64,000 nucleotides of DNA, taken from positions 11,486,291 to 11,550,290 of the forward strand of contig OZ020515.1 in the NCBI GenBank assembly GCA_963971425.1, written 5' to 3'. Source of the stretch: Bryoerythrophyllum caledonicum. Its lineage: Eukaryota > Streptophyta > Bryopsida > Pottiales > Pottiaceae. Each line of letters begins with the position of its first letter. Within the stretch, counting starts at the first letter, position 1. This document shows, in pieces, positions 33,685 to 46,371 of this stretch. The notes under the pieces are model-generated. The model ran no database searches. It saw only the letters and a list, made by a program, of their open reading frames with translations, and was not told the origin of the DNA. The position numbers and the translations under genes are program-made.

Positions 33685-35316
33685 ATGAAGGGTAACATCA
33701 GGGATAGCTCCAGCCCCCACATGGAGATAGAGGACGTGGAGGACAACTCCACAACGACCCCAACCACGAAAACATCAAGAAGGATGAACAAGGAAGGTGG
33801 GAGCAGCAAGAAAAGCAAGATATCCCCGAGACAAAAAGGTAAGATAATCTCCACACCAGAACTATGCTCCTTCAAATTTTGGATGGGCTTCCAAGCCATG
33901 GAAGCAATTGCAATTGAAGAAGGAGCCGAACCTCTATTTAGTGGTGAAACGGTGGAAGACATGGTCACTAGAGGGCTAAAACCGGAGGAGGCCAAGGAGG
34001 TAAGCATTGCAAGGGTAGCATTCCCCCGAATCCCACAAGTGCTATATCCGATGTCAAGGAAAGGGGAGGTTGGACAACACTACAACCTCACCCAAATTCC
34101 TTTCGACATCCCCACAAACGAGAACTCAGGTATGTCACTAGACTTTCATGTTGGAATTCACTTTGAAATCCCAAAAACCCCTATGATGCATGATGAGGTA
34201 AAGAAAATGGTCATTGCAAGGTTAAAAATAATGAACATTTCTCTTGGCAAACAATTAATTGACCCTATAGCTATTCAATGTTTAAGCATCAAACAAGGGA
34301 AGATTAAGGGGGCGTGGGCAGGAAGCATTAAGTTACACTTGCTTAAACCCGAAGTTGATGGGTTGATGTTACTAAAAGGCATTAGACCTTTTATTCTTAA
34401 AATTGAGGAAGAACTAGTTGTTGGCAAAGTTTGCAAGGCCTACCAAGGCATTTCTAAAGGTACTAACCTCTCCATGAAAGTCAAAAGTGATGCATTGAAG
34501 GATATCACGGCCCAAGCACTCTTCAAGGACGTGCTCGAAGATAGTTTCCGCCGAGGCTTCGAATTCGAGCTAACCGGAGTACAAAAGAAATATGAGGACT
34601 CCCACGCCTTCCTCATCACCACCACCCCCAAGCAAGTGAAGAAAATCCTCCTCCACCAAGCGACCGCCCAACATGAGGTTTTGGAAACAAGACAAGTGCT
34701 CGAAGTCAATGGGCCAAAAGGTAAGCTCGAAACCAAAGCTAAAAAAGATACACTAACCTTAACCTTATCTCCTCTCCCCATTCACTTGGATGTAGTGCAC
34801 ACCACCCACGAAATTTACAAAGTTATGGGTGGTGCAAATGTCCGCTCCATATGGTTCCACAAGGATAACGGCACTAGCCATAATGGCAATGCCAATATTT
34901 TATGTGCTAACCCTATTGTGTATAGGACCTTTGTGGGGAAAACCCACATCATTGGAGGTAACTATGTGGATTTTGCACCTCACCGGCGTAGCTTGGAAGG
35001 AGACACCCCTCCCACCATGGAAGAAATCAAATCCTTTGGATTTGATGACATCAACACGGCCATTGTCAACACCATGACCACCTTCCAAACACAAGACAAG
35101 ACCAACAATGTGACCAAGGAAGAACTAGTGGCAATATTGGAAGAAAATAACAAGAAAATTCGGGAGGAGAACAAAGAATACGCCGATATGAAGAGTGAGG
35201 AGTTGAAGAAACAAATGGCAAGCGTGCAAGACTCCATGAAGGCCGCCCTTGCCACACTACAAGCCATGGCAAACACTATGTCCACCCCAATGCTTGAAGA
35301 TGGAAGGCCAAACTAG
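33685..35316 (+). CDS. LINE-2 ORF1 protein
   Basis: 543 residues from ATG 33685; intact. The N-terminus is Lys/Ser-rich (TSRRMNKEGGSSKKSK). The middle matches LINE-1 ORF1 (MSLDFHVGIHFEIPK; LGKQLIDPIAIQ; GIRPFIL; KVCKAYQG). An RRM-like region lies at about residues 360-440, ending in VDFAPHRRSLEG. A C-terminal charged helix (EELVAILEENNKKIREENKE) could form a coiled coil for trimerisation, as in other LINE ORF1 proteins. Function is inferred from position and the RRM-like fold. No zinc knuckles were seen. Confidence 0.78.
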   Translation: MKGNIRDSSSPHMEIEDVEDNSTTTPTTKTSRRMNKEGGSSKKSKISPRQKGKIISTPELCSFKFWMGFQAMEAIAIEEGAEPLFSGETVEDMVTRGLKPEEAKEVSIARVAFPRIPQVLYPMSRKGEVGQHYNLTQIPFDIPTNENSGMSLDFHVGIHFEIPKTPMMHDEVKKMVIARLKIMNISLGKQLIDPIAIQCLSIKQGKIKGAWAGSIKLHLLKPEVDGLMLLKGIRPFILKIEEELVVGKVCKAYQGISKGTNLSMKVKSDALKDITAQALFKDVLEDSFRRGFEFELTGVQKKYEDSHAFLITTTPKQVKKILLHQATAQHEVLETRQVLEVNGPKGKLETKAKKDTLTLTLSPLPIHLDVVHTTHEIYKVMGGANVRSIWFHKDNGTSHNGNANILCANPIVYRTFVGKTHIIGGNYVDFAPHRRSLEGDTPPTMEEIKSFGFDDINTAIVNTMTTFQTQDKTNNVTKEELVAILEENNKKIREENKEYADMKSEELKKQMASVQDSMKAALATLQAMANTMSTPMLEDGRPN

Positions 35317-36827
35317 TTAGGAACAAAGACTACATACCACTACATAGAAACCGTATAGTAAATACTCATAGTATACGACGTATAGTATTTGAGCAATACT
35401 CCAAAAAAATAGTAATATGCAAGTATACCAATACAAAATACAAAATACATATCTACTATACAAAAAACAATCATTGCATTCAATACCACATTCAATACAA
35501 ATACTATACCGAATACCTCAAAGACTATACTCAATACTATACAAAAAACTACTATACCCCATATAGTACAACAAACATAAGGAAACATCGTAAATCATAC
35601 AACAAAGTTAAGTTAACACAAAAATATGGTACAAATACGGATACAAATACAAGTACATACGCCGCTACATATACTAGCACAAATACTGATACATACACTG
35701 ATATGCGTATTTATACAGAGACTGGTATGTACCCTGGAAAGCATACGGATACGTATAATTGTAAGTACAGTAATACCGAAACATATACTGATAATACAAA
35801 CTTGAAAAAAAGCAATACAAATACTGGTACAAATACTGGACCAAATACTAACATAAATACTAATACGAATAGTGGCACAAATACCAAGATAAATATTAAG
35901 GCACATACTAACACAAATGTATGTGTGAATACTAATATAAAAACAAACATAACTACATACACAAAAACAACCACACACCGGCAAAAAAACATACACACAC
36001 GCAAAGACGAATACATACAATCAGATAAACAACAAATAAAATATCAAAGCCACACACAAAAACAAAAAATCCTAAAACAAAACAAAAAACCCACATACTA
36101 CAAAATACTAACACAAAATATGAACACTAACATAAAATCAAACACAACTACATATACACACATATATGCAAAAACAACCACACACCATCAAGAAAACACA
36201 TACATACACACATACAAAGACGAATACATACACCCGAATAAACAAAAAATAAAAAACCTAAGCCACATACAAAAAACTCTAAAACAAAACAAAAAACCCA
36301 AAACACTAGTACTAAATATGAATACCAATATATATAGAACTTACATGAAATACATATGGAAAACAATGATTAGAAATGATTCAAAACAAAAAAATACTAA
36401 GAAGAATATTAAAAAACAAAGAAAAACTACAAGAGAAGATATAACTAACAAAGGAAATAAAATAAAACTAAAGAAAGGAAATAAAACAAAGAAAGTAAAT
36501 AAAACAAAAATAAGAAAAGGTAATAAAATAAAAACAAACAAAAAAATAAATGAAAAGGGTAAAATTAATCAAAGGAATAGACTAAATATACAAACAAAAA
36601 ACGAAAGTATCTAAACCAAAATATAAAATATAAAAAATATAAGGAATAAGAGAAGAGATGGAATTAGAATAAATAATAAAAGGAAAGAGAAACTAAATAT
36701 CATAACTACATATAACAAAAAAGGAAACAATAATAATGAAAACAATAATGGAGATTTTGTAATAAAGATAAATAAGGGTAGAAGGGATTCTAAACCCAAA
36801 AACCATCAAAAGACAAGGAATATTAAA
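35317..36827 (+). repeat. LINE-2 inter-ORF low-complexity region
   Basis: Degenerate tandem repeats of about 9-12 bp (ACAAATACTG, ACATACACTG) translate as Tyr/Thr/Asn strings. AAAACAACCACACACC and AAATAAAACAAAG units follow. Open frames such as 35703-36614 are made of these repeats and show no domain. Confidence 0.7.
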
Positions 36828-36939
36828 ATGGCTAGAAATAGGAAAATCAAGGAGAGTAAAAAGAGATATAATAAATTAAATAGGAAGAAGATAGATATTT
36901 ATATAATTTCAAAGGTTTCAATTAGAGCAAGTAATATTA

Positions 36940-38000
36940 AAAATAAAATAACAAAAATGGAGAGGATATGTAAGAAGAAAATAAAGGGTAAAGTAGAAAA
37001 CCATGATCATAAGAAAACAAATAAGAAGAACATAACAATAAAGAGTAGTACTAAAAATAGAGTATGCTTCCTAAGAAATTCCAAAATAAGGGATGGAAAA
37101 TTAACCAAAATAGTAACGAGAAATAATTATCATAAGAATCCAAATATTAAGAATATAGCAACAGAGAACAGAACAAGAAATAGAATATGCTTCCTAAAGG
37201 AATCCAAAATAGGGGATGAAAAAGTAACAAAATTAGTAATGGGAATTAATTATAATAAGAATACAAATACGAAGAACATAGATATAAAAAGCAGTACTAA
37301 AAATAGAATATGCTTCCAAAGAAATTCAAATATAAGGGTCGGAAAATTCACCAAATTAGTAATGGGAATTAATTATAATAAGAATACAAATATGAAGAAT
37401 ATAGCTATAAACAGCAGTACTAAAAATAGAATATGCTTCCAAAGAAATTCAAATACAAGGGTCGGAAAATTCACGAAATTAGTAATGGGAATTAATTATA
37501 ATAAGAATACAAATAAGAAGAACATAGCTATGAAAAGCAGTACTAAAAATAGAATATGCTTCCAAAGGAATTCAAATATAAGGGTCGGAAAATTCATGAA
37601 ATTAGTAATGGGAATTAATTATAGTAAGATTACAAATATGAAGAACATAGCTATAAACAGCAGTACTAAGAATAGAATATGCTTCCAAAGAAATTCAAAT
37701 ATAAGGGTCGGAAAATTCATGAAATTAGTAATGGAAATTAATTATAGTAAGAATACAAATATGAAGAACATAGCTATAAACAGCAGTACTAAGAATAGAA
37801 TATGCTTCCAAAGAAATTCAAATATAAGGGTCGGAAAATTCATGAAATTAGTAATGGAAATTAATTATAATAAGAATACAAATAGGAAGAACATGGCTAT
37901 AAACAGCAGTACTAAAAATATAATATGCATCTTAAGAAATTCAAAAATCAGGGATGGAAAATTAACCAAACTTGTAATGAGAAAAAAAATTACAGAGTAA
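36940..38000 (+). repeat. Eight 123-bp tandem repeats (41-residue unit)
   Basis: The landmark TATGCTTC recurs at 37063, 37186, 37309, 37432, 37555, 37678, 37801 and (as TATGCATC) 37924, exactly 123 bp apart. In frame, each unit encodes 41 residues containing NRICFQRNSNIR, KLVMGINYNKNTN and KNIAINSSTK. The frame (36828-38000) stays open through all units. It is Lys/Asn-rich; function unknown. LINE-1 has the CAA block in the equivalent place. Confidence 0.92.
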
Positions 38001-38289
38001 AAATAAATAATAAATTAGTACAGACAAAAAATACGAATTGGAAAATAAATTACAGGGATAAAAGGAAAGTTACTAGTAATATTAAATTTGATATATATAA
38101 AGTCGAGAAGAGTTTGAGAATAAAGAGTATAAATTTGGCGAGATTATGTAGAATAATAAAAATAGAAGGGGGGATTTATGTCTCGCTGGCCGGATGGGCG
38201 CCGGAGGAGCCAAAAATAGAATTACTAAAAATAGAAATTCTAATGATAGTAAGAATATATACGAATCTGATTGAAATAAATATCAATAT

Positions 38290-38530
38290 ATTTTTTCCGT
38301 ATACTGGTACGTATATATATAAATACATGTATAATGGTACGTATACAGATACGTACACTGTTGCGTATACTAATACAAATACTGTTACTTACACTAATAC
38401 AAATACTAATATCAATATTGGTATGTATACTAGTACAAATTATAACACGAATACTAACAAGGATACTGATACAAACACTGAGACAAAAACCGAGGCATAT
38501 ACTAATACGAACATACGAATAAATACTAAT
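38290..38530 (+). repeat. ACAAATACT-type tandem repeats
   Basis: A second cluster of ~9-12 bp units (GTATACTAATACAAATACTG) coding YTNTNT strings in the frame that leads into the first 2A-like motif. Confidence 0.75.
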
Positions 38531-38736
38531 ATAAAAACAAATAAAAAAATATATACACACACAAAGACAACAACACACCATCAATGTAATACATACAAAG
38601 AAGAACGCCGGTCTCCAAAGAAGGCCGGCGGGAATCATAACACATACATATACATACACACACACAAAAACAAATACATACAATCAAAAAAACACCAAAG
38701 TCACATTCGAAAACAAAAAATTCTAAAACAAAACAA

Positions 38737-38803
38737 AAAACCCATCTACTACAAACTTCTAATATTAATTGGAGGAGACATGGAGACTAACCCAAGACCC
38801 ATG
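38737..38803 (+). other. Decayed 2A-like motif, first copy
   Basis: In frame with the ORF running from 37925: IYYKLLILIGG then DMETNPRP (38777-38800) and MPNILKRHPTSHKK. The critical Gly of NPGP is Arg here, which should abolish skipping. The flanks match the LINE-1 2A site. Confidence 0.7.
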
Positions 38804-39246
38804 CCGAACATATTAAAAAGACACCCCACTTCGCACAAAAAGAATGCCAAAACATATTTCATACCAAATACTAATACAAACACCAAAACAAACAATTGTA
38901 CAAACCACAAAGTATATAATAACACCGCATATGAAAAAAAGGACTTAAAAACCACTTTAAAAACCAACATAAACCCACATACAAATAGTCTTAAACATAA
39001 TAGTTACATATACACACGGACAAAAACAACCAAGATAAAATACAACCAATCATACATACATCCATACACCACTAAAACAAAAACAACCACAAAAAACACA
39101 TGGACAAAAAATAAACTAAAGACAAAAACAACTACACCTACTATAAAAATAAATAAACCCAAAACTCACACACAAAATACAAACATCCACTTACCCCCAA
39201 ACCAACAAGCCATTAATAACACAACAAAGCCTTTAAAATACACCAC

Positions 39247-39302
39247 TAAACATATATACCACAAACTTCTACTACTTCTACATTGAAACCAACCCGGGAC
39301 CC
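39247..39302 (+). other. 2A-like motif, second copy, at the start of ORF2
   Basis: A duplicated ORF2 start: IETNPGP (39282-39302) followed by MPNILKRHPTSHKK. The Asp of DxExNPGP is replaced by Tyr, and a frameshift separates it from the upstream hydrophobic YHKLLLLL stretch. NPGP itself is preserved. Confidence 0.7.
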
Positions 39303-40715
39303 ATGCCCAATATACTAAAAAGACATCCTACATCACATAAGAAAAATGCCAAAATCTACTTTATACCTAATACCATAAAACTCCAACCAGAATATGAACA
39401 CATTGCAAAACCCTTCGCACCATTTCTAAAAAACACACACACATTACACCACATAGACAACACTTCCCACCCAAACATTGCCCAATACATACAACAAAAA
39501 AATACGCATCCACCACCCCACATCTTATATGCACTAATAATCACTACTCATCCAAGCATAGATGAATGTAACCAACTTCTAAATCCACAAAATTTGAACA
39601 CAATTACATGGACTAATACACTCCTACAAACCTTATTAACCTTACAAAACCCACCAGAACGACACATTTACACTCCACACCCCTATACTGAATTCCTAGT
39701 AGACAACCAAAATATTATAAACCATCAGAACTCAATACATAAAAGACTATACGACTTCTTACATAGTCAAGACATACCACCCTCAAAAGATATAATAAAA
39801 CTAAAATTCCCTTACCTCCCTAACAACCTCATAAATGAATCACTAAAATGCCTAGACCCTATACCAGAATACACCCACCCACCCCCACCTCTTCCCTACA
39901 TCCCTCCTCAAAATCAAAACATTAGACCAAACCAAGAAAATACATACATAATCACATGGAATGCTTCCTCACTAAACACTGCCCTTCCTAGCTTACAAAC
40001 TTTAGCCACAAACACAGACATACCACCGGCCCTCATAGTTATACAAGAAACAAAACTAACCGCCACAAAATCTACAAAATATATACAAAATATATTTCAA
40101 GACTATAAACTCATCTTTAACAACACACATGCACTTACAAGATGCATGCAACAAAGGAGACCATACACACCGGGCCGCGGTGGCCTCCTTACATTAATAC
40201 ACAAAAAATATACATTCCCCGGCAACATCAACAAAATCCCTACCCCAATGCACATATCACCATACATTCAAATAATTAAAATCACTAATCACCCACTACA
40301 ACCGTGGTTAATCTTTCACATGTATATGCCATCCCATCCCGAAGATACTAGATTTCTCTTAGATATACAAAACACTATTACAACCCATATTAATAATCAT
40401 CCCAATCATACATACCTATTATGTGGAGACTTCAATAGAGATGTAGCGCTAATTGGCCGCCAAAATGGAAACCACCACAGCCCCCCTCAAAACATTGATT
40501 ACCAATGGCGCCGCTTCACAGAAAACTTAAACTTCACTTACATCAATACCGATACACAATTCTCTAGACAAGGTGGCTACAATTATAGTGATTGGAGTCT
40601 AATAGATGGTTTCTATATAAATACAAACAACAATACACCGCCACAACAAACAAAGATATTATTCTCAATTCAGACCACTCACCCGTACAACTGCACATCC
40701 CAAATAACACACTAA
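39303..40715 (+). pseudogene. LINE-2 ORF2: APE-type endonuclease
   Basis: The frame encodes TWNASSLNTALPSL (about 39957), VIQETKLTATKS (about 40038), GRGGLLTLIHKK, FHMYMPSH (about 40315), YLLCGDFNRD (about 40417) and SLIDGFYIN (about 40596). A one-base frameshift near 40640 moves the coding into the next frame, where the final NSDHSPVQLHI motif (about 40666) is found. These are the conserved metal- and DNA-binding motifs of apurinic-type LINE endonucleases, which nick the target site for priming. Confidence 0.85.
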
Positions 40716-41358
40716 TTAGTAGAACTCCTACAATCCCAAACAAAGACACTATACGCATACTCAACCCCATCCCAAAAACCAACATAGAAAAATTCAACAC
40801 AAAATTCTTTGAAGAAAACTCCGTACAAATAGACTCCCTCATAAACACTCTTGAAAACAATAGCCAATTAACACAAGCTCAATGGCAAGAAGCATGCCAC
40901 TCTCTAGACAAACTCATCAATAAAATCTCTGATACACTAGAACAAACTTGTAGAGCACACCCAATACCCCAAATGACAAACAGAACCTCTCAACAAGGCG
41001 GGTATCTACCCCGCAAACTTTCTAAAACTTGGAAACAACACTTAACCACATACCATACCATACGTAAAACCATTAGAATTGTAAAAACCCTCAATGGCGT
41101 AACCACCCCATACACAACGAACTACTAACCATACAACACATCCAAATCCCTACCCCGCCGCCTCCGGACCTTCCCCACGATACATGGATAAATGATATCG
41201 CGATAATTGCAAAAAATGCCAACATACAAGCCCGGAAAATAATCACAAAATACACAAAAGAAAACATTAAAAAATCCATCTCAAAATACAGACAACTATA
41301 CGAAATCAGCCCCAAAAAAATTAACAAAAAAGTCTTTAAAAACCTTGAATCCCCACCA
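40592..41358 (+). pseudogene. LINE-2 ORF2: linker between endonuclease and RT
   Basis: Frame 2 segment to 41128 (IPNKDTIRILNPIPKTNIEKF; SQQGGYLPRKLSKTWKQHL), then a one-base shift near 41090 to frame 1 (INDIAIIAKNANIQA; DDQYNNILTSPEDIANEI equivalent). It aligns with LINE-1 29430-30150. No catalytic motif. Confidence 0.65.
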
Positions 41359-42422
41359 ATGGATTGTATCAAAGATCAATATAATAATATTCTAACTAGC
41401 CCCGAAGACATTGCGAATGAAATATTTAACCAACAAACAAAAACCAATAGACCAACAGTACTAACATGTAATTACCAGCCACAACATACAATAGAATGCA
41501 CATGTGCAATACGCCAATACCCTTGGCACGACCTGGACGGATATACCCTTGACAAACGGGGCGAACCCGAAATTCCACTTCATAAATACCTCAACAGAGC
41601 CACATACGACACATGCCTTCAAAATCTTGGAAATAATAAAGCCCCAGGCCAGACCGCATACCAAACTCAATACTAAAAAATATGCCTTCAAGATTTCACA
41701 AGCTATTATTTCTGTTCTTCTCCCACTGTTATAAACAAAAACAGATACCAAACTCATGGAAAACAAGTACAACAATTCTACTATACAAAAAAGGCGACCC
41801 GTCCATACTATCCAACCATAGACCAATTGCACTAGCTAACACAATATACAAACTCTTTACCAGTACACTCACCTCCATACTATCCTCATATGGCGAAAAA
41901 TTCAAAATCCTACATGATAGTCAAGAAGGATTTAGAGCAGAGAGAAGTACCGCACGACAAATACAAACTATAATAGCCGCACTAGAAGACGCAAAATTTA
42001 CTAACCAAGATATATACATACTATACGTGGACTTCAAAAATGCCTTTGGCTCAATTGACCATACCCGACTTCTAGCAATAATGTTGGACCTTGGTTACCC
42101 AAAAGATGCAACTACACTTGTTGGAAACATCTATTCTAAATCATCTACATGTTATACCGGTGAACACTTTGGGAAAACAAAACCTATACCCATCCAAAGA
42201 GGAACTATACAAGGGGATACCCTCAGCCCATACCTATTCATTATATTTCTAGAACCACTACTCAGATGGCTAGAAAGAGGAAATTACGGATACACTTTTG
42301 GCACATCACAGGTCATAATAAACTCTGCCGCATAAGCGGATGACCTAGCCACCATAACTAACAAAATCAAATCAATCCAAATACAACTAAACAAAATTGA
42401 TAGATATTGTAAATGGGCCGGT
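41359..42422 (+). pseudogene. LINE-2 ORF2: reverse transcriptase
   Basis: It starts in frame 1 (DLDGYTLDKRGEPEIPLHKYL) and shifts at about 41645 (one base lost in the APGPD segment) to frame 0. Motifs are SWKTSTTILLYKKG, EGFRAERSTARQ, motif A VDFKNAFGSIDH (about 42025) and motif B QRGTIQGDTLSPYLF. Motif C reads SAA-stop-ADDLA: TAA at 42333-42335 replaces the Tyr of YADD. The enzyme is dead in this copy. Confidence 0.85.
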
Positions 42423-44990
42423 ATGGACGTAGGTGTCCCAAAATGTGCCGCTACCGGTTGCCCAAACAAATCCAAATTGAATCCTACCACTTTCAAAGCC
42501 CTAATGCAAGCCTCGAACATCAATTACCGCAATCAACCGATCCCCATACTACACCAAAATGAACCTTACATATACTTAGGCACAAACCTTGTTCCCTCAC
42601 TAAAATGGAAAATCCAAATCCACACCACAACGACAAAACTCATCAAACAATGCAAAGAATTAACAACATGCCCAACCACCATGAAACAAAAAATAAAAAT
42701 GGTTGATACCGTACTACGCCCAGGTGTGGCATACAGTTTCTACGGTGTACCATTCTCTATGCCAGCTATCAAAAAACTTGATAAAAAAATAATAGCCATA
42801 CAAAAAACCATATGTGGATTACCAAAATGTATGTCAAACGCAATAACCCAACTACCACATAACCTATTTGGACTTGAAGCTTTCTCCCTCAAAAACGCAT
42901 ACCTCCGATGTATAGGCGAACAACTGCAAAATGCTCTAAACGATAAAGGAAGACTTGGGAAAATATATAATGGATTAAGTCACTATGTCCTTGCCCAATA
43001 TAGTGGCGCTGAAAACATACCGAGAATTAAAAAAAGTGATTGCATAAGATCACCAATAACACGAACATTCTTCTTATTAAAACATATAGCTAAAGCCCAC
43101 CTTAAAAGTACACTCCCGAACTTCCTCACTAATCCTACAACACTAGAAATACTATGGCGCCAAGAAACATTAAATCATAACACACTCAATGCTCAACTCT
43201 CCCAAAAGCTTCTACAAAAACTCCTCTCAAAAAATATTTTTGAACTAAACCAAATTACCTTACCCAACGGTACACACATCATGAACAATGAGGACTTCAA
43301 AACCTACCACTTCACCCCATCTAAACTAATAAAGAGTGCCCTAAGTGTTGCTAAACAACTATTTTGCCACATAACATGCCCCACTATATGTCATACTCCT
43401 TGCAACATACACCCATACTCTCATACACTTAAAGATCCATTCATCACCCTCAACAATAACATCATTCCAAGAAATATTCCCACACCAACCAATCCCCCTA
43501 ACCCTCCACATACATACCACCCCCGCCCCCCAACATACATCCCCAAAAACCCTACCACATACCCCATTAATAATATCATAAACCATAAACATATCCAACA
43601 CACAGACACAAATAACATACAAAATACCTACACAAAATATCTATGCCAATGGCAACACAATGATAATACATACAATAAATGGCTCCCCCAAAGAGACCTT
43701 TTTCCACGGCATGACACCAATACCTCCACACATAACACTGAAAAATTAAAACAATACTACCAAAAGATCCAAAACAAAATATACTCAGATATCATCCTTG
43801 CCCACCACCCACAAGAACAATCCTTAGATTCAAGGTCCGTAACGCCACCCATAATTATCCCACTCTTAAACATCTACACAACAGAATGCAACCCCAAAAA
43901 TGATATCATTACATCCTCAAACACAATTCAAATAGATAACAATCAAGCACATCTATACGAAGAAAACGGCCAACATTTACACACCATACCCATTACCCGG
44001 CTCCAATGGTTATGGAACCAATATCATACAAAATTACAAACCCCTACAAACATTGAACCAACAACCCAACCCTTTGAAACCGAACTAATATGGCTTTACC
44101 AAAGATATAAATATCGAATACCAAAAACTGACCCCCTCAAAAATGCGCAATACACAATATCCACCCCCATTTTAGACTCACTAATATCATCCTTTAACAT
44201 CGAACACTCATACTTTTCCTCCCCGATCACATGTCCTACCAAACTAAATAAATTTTACTCACCGTACGAAAGAGACAAAATATTTGGATCCCTAGGCAAG
44301 GCCTTTGAACACAAATGGATCGGAAATGGAATAGCTCACCCCCACAACGAGAAAGACATAGAACAAGCCATACATTGGGCTAGACTTGCCGCCAAACACG
44401 ATCCAAATAACACAAAAACAATCATCGTCACACCGAACAACAATTGGTACCAAAACAACAACCAACATTCAAACCCATTCCCAGATTCCCACATCATTGC
44501 ATTATTCGAAGCAGACACAATACCATACGAAGAACCTAATATCCCACCCGAGCTAAAAAAACCCCGAATAGAGCCATCTACATTACAAATACTATGCGTC
44601 CATCATCAAAATCAAAACCTGGGCTCCCTAGAACAACTTGCGGAACTTACCTCCATAACAGACAATCTAGACATACAACGACCATACACAAAACCGGCCC
44701 CACCAACACCCATACAAACCCCCGTAAACAAAAGTAAAAAATGGTCAAAATTAAACTATGACAACAACACATTAAACTACTCCATCATACCTCCCCCTCT
44801 CCCAGACTATCCAACTCATACCACACCAAAATTTAACCCCGCATACAGTTATTACACCGACGGCTCCTTTAAACCACCGGAACAAATTAGCCCGGGCTCT
44901 TGGCGAAGAGAAAAAGCTGGCTATGGCATATATAATTCTACCAAAGAAATTAAACTAGCCAAAAGACTCCATGGACTACAAAATATCCTC
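42423..44990 (+). pseudogene. LINE-2 ORF2: post-RT region leading to RNase H
   Basis: A long frame-0 stretch covering the RT thumb (YIYLGTNLVPSLKWKIQIH; LRPGVAYSFYGVPFSMP) and a large region without recognised domains, rich in Pro/His/Asn. RNase H then begins, with its first catalytic Asp in SYYTDGSFKPP (about 44845) and the Glu region LRAELMAIHKTLQ. It matches the LINE-1 3' portion throughout, so it is genuine ORF2 coding. A 64-bp tandem duplication at about 44985-45110 shifts the frame. Confidence 0.8.
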
Positions 44991-46371
44991 AGAGCAGAAC
45001 TCATGGCCATTCACAAAACACTACAAATCATCACAACAAAATATCTTCAGAGCAGAACTCATGGCCATTCACGAAACACTACAAATCATCACAACAAAAT
45101 ACAAAAATGAACCTGCACATATATTCACCGATTGTATAAATGCACTCTACCTACTAAACACTCAAATAACACACCCAACCCTTCACAACAGTCACCCCGA
45201 CCGAACCATACTAACATCAATGGTACAAATGTTACAAAAACGTACACAAATCACAACCCTTCACAAAGTCAGAGCCCATGCCAACATTGATGGCAACGAA
45301 CAAGCAGACAAACTTGCAAAAGAAGGCCGAGAAAAAACACACAAAAACGCCAAAGACCCTCATGAACATGCTCATGCCACCCCATACTACTTTCAAAAAG
45401 AAGATTGGCCTTCCAAAGAAGATACCCCCGACAAAGGCCCAATTAGATTTCTGGGCAAATATCTCAAAAAACAAGACCTCTACAACAACCTGGATACAAT
45501 CTCAGAAAATATTCCTAACATAGAAAAATGGACTAATAATAACGACATAGACAATGAACTCTCTACAAACTTTTGGAAAAATCCCATCATCTCAGACTCA
45601 CAAATAACGTGCCTCATCAAATTCCGTACGGGTCAGTACATGGGAAACGCTCGCAAACAACTCTTCTTTGGAATAGAAAGATTCCCATCCATAACATGCC
45701 CCATATGCCCCTCAACGGACCCCGACACATGGCTTCATGTGCTACTCAAATGCCAAAACCACCACATACACTCCCTAATTGTTAAAAGACATAACAAAGC
45801 GGTATGGGAAGTCCGAAAACTAATCACCTCCTACAATAAATCGAGATGTTTTATACTTATGAACGCCGGCACTTTTAATAGCAATCCACAAGAAAACACG
45901 GTCCCCCCATGGCTACTTCCATGCTCATGTATGACCCAAAGATGTCATTGCAACGCTAGGCTCAAACCGGACATTCTTTGTGTCAAAGGTTTACCATACA
46001 ACGACCCACCACCCGAGAACATCAACCAAGCCTACACCATTCAATTCATCGAATTTACATATTGCAACGATAGATTCTCCCCGAAAACAATACAAAACAA
46101 AATAGATAAATACCAACCCCTCATAGACGACATCATTGCCCTCGGCTGGAATGTGGACCCCCTTATTGTTATCACATCCGGCGCTCGTGCCACCACCTTT
46201 ATCCCATCTATGAAAACTCTCGAAGATACCTTCAAGATACCCATTGATACAATTAAAACTACCTTTAAAAATATCAACACCATCGCTATTCAACATGCCA
46301 TGTCTATTTTACTGCATAAACGCAAAATCGAAAACAACCAAGTCCTTCCTGATAGGCAAGACCCCCCTTAG
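44971..46371 (+). pseudogene. LINE-2 ORF2: RNase H end, CCHC knuckle and restriction-like endonuclease
   Basis: RNase H completes with IFTDCINALYLL and HKVRAHANIDGNEQADKLAKEG. Then CPICPSTDPDTWLHVLLKC (45697-45753) forms a CX2CX9HX4C knuckle followed by KRHNKAVW. A knuckle plus RHN is a hallmark of R2-type LINEs just before their restriction-like endonuclease. The PD-(D/E)xK-like residues follow: LKPDILC (about 45961), QFIEFTYC (about 46045) and KIDKYQPL with GWNVDPLIVITSGARA. An element with both APE and restriction-like domains resembles Dualen/RandI. The frame is intact to TAG/TAA at 46371. The restriction-like assignment rests on motif order, not on a profile search. Confidence 0.72.

Noticed and set aside
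35703-36614. A 303-codon Thr/Asn/Lys frame as a protein gene
   Set aside because: It consists of degenerate 9-12 bp repeats in LINE-2; no domain, and composition explains the open frame.
36940-38000. CRISPR-like array from the regular 123-bp period
   Set aside because: Units are contiguous near-identical repeats without unique spacers, inside a eukaryotic LINE.
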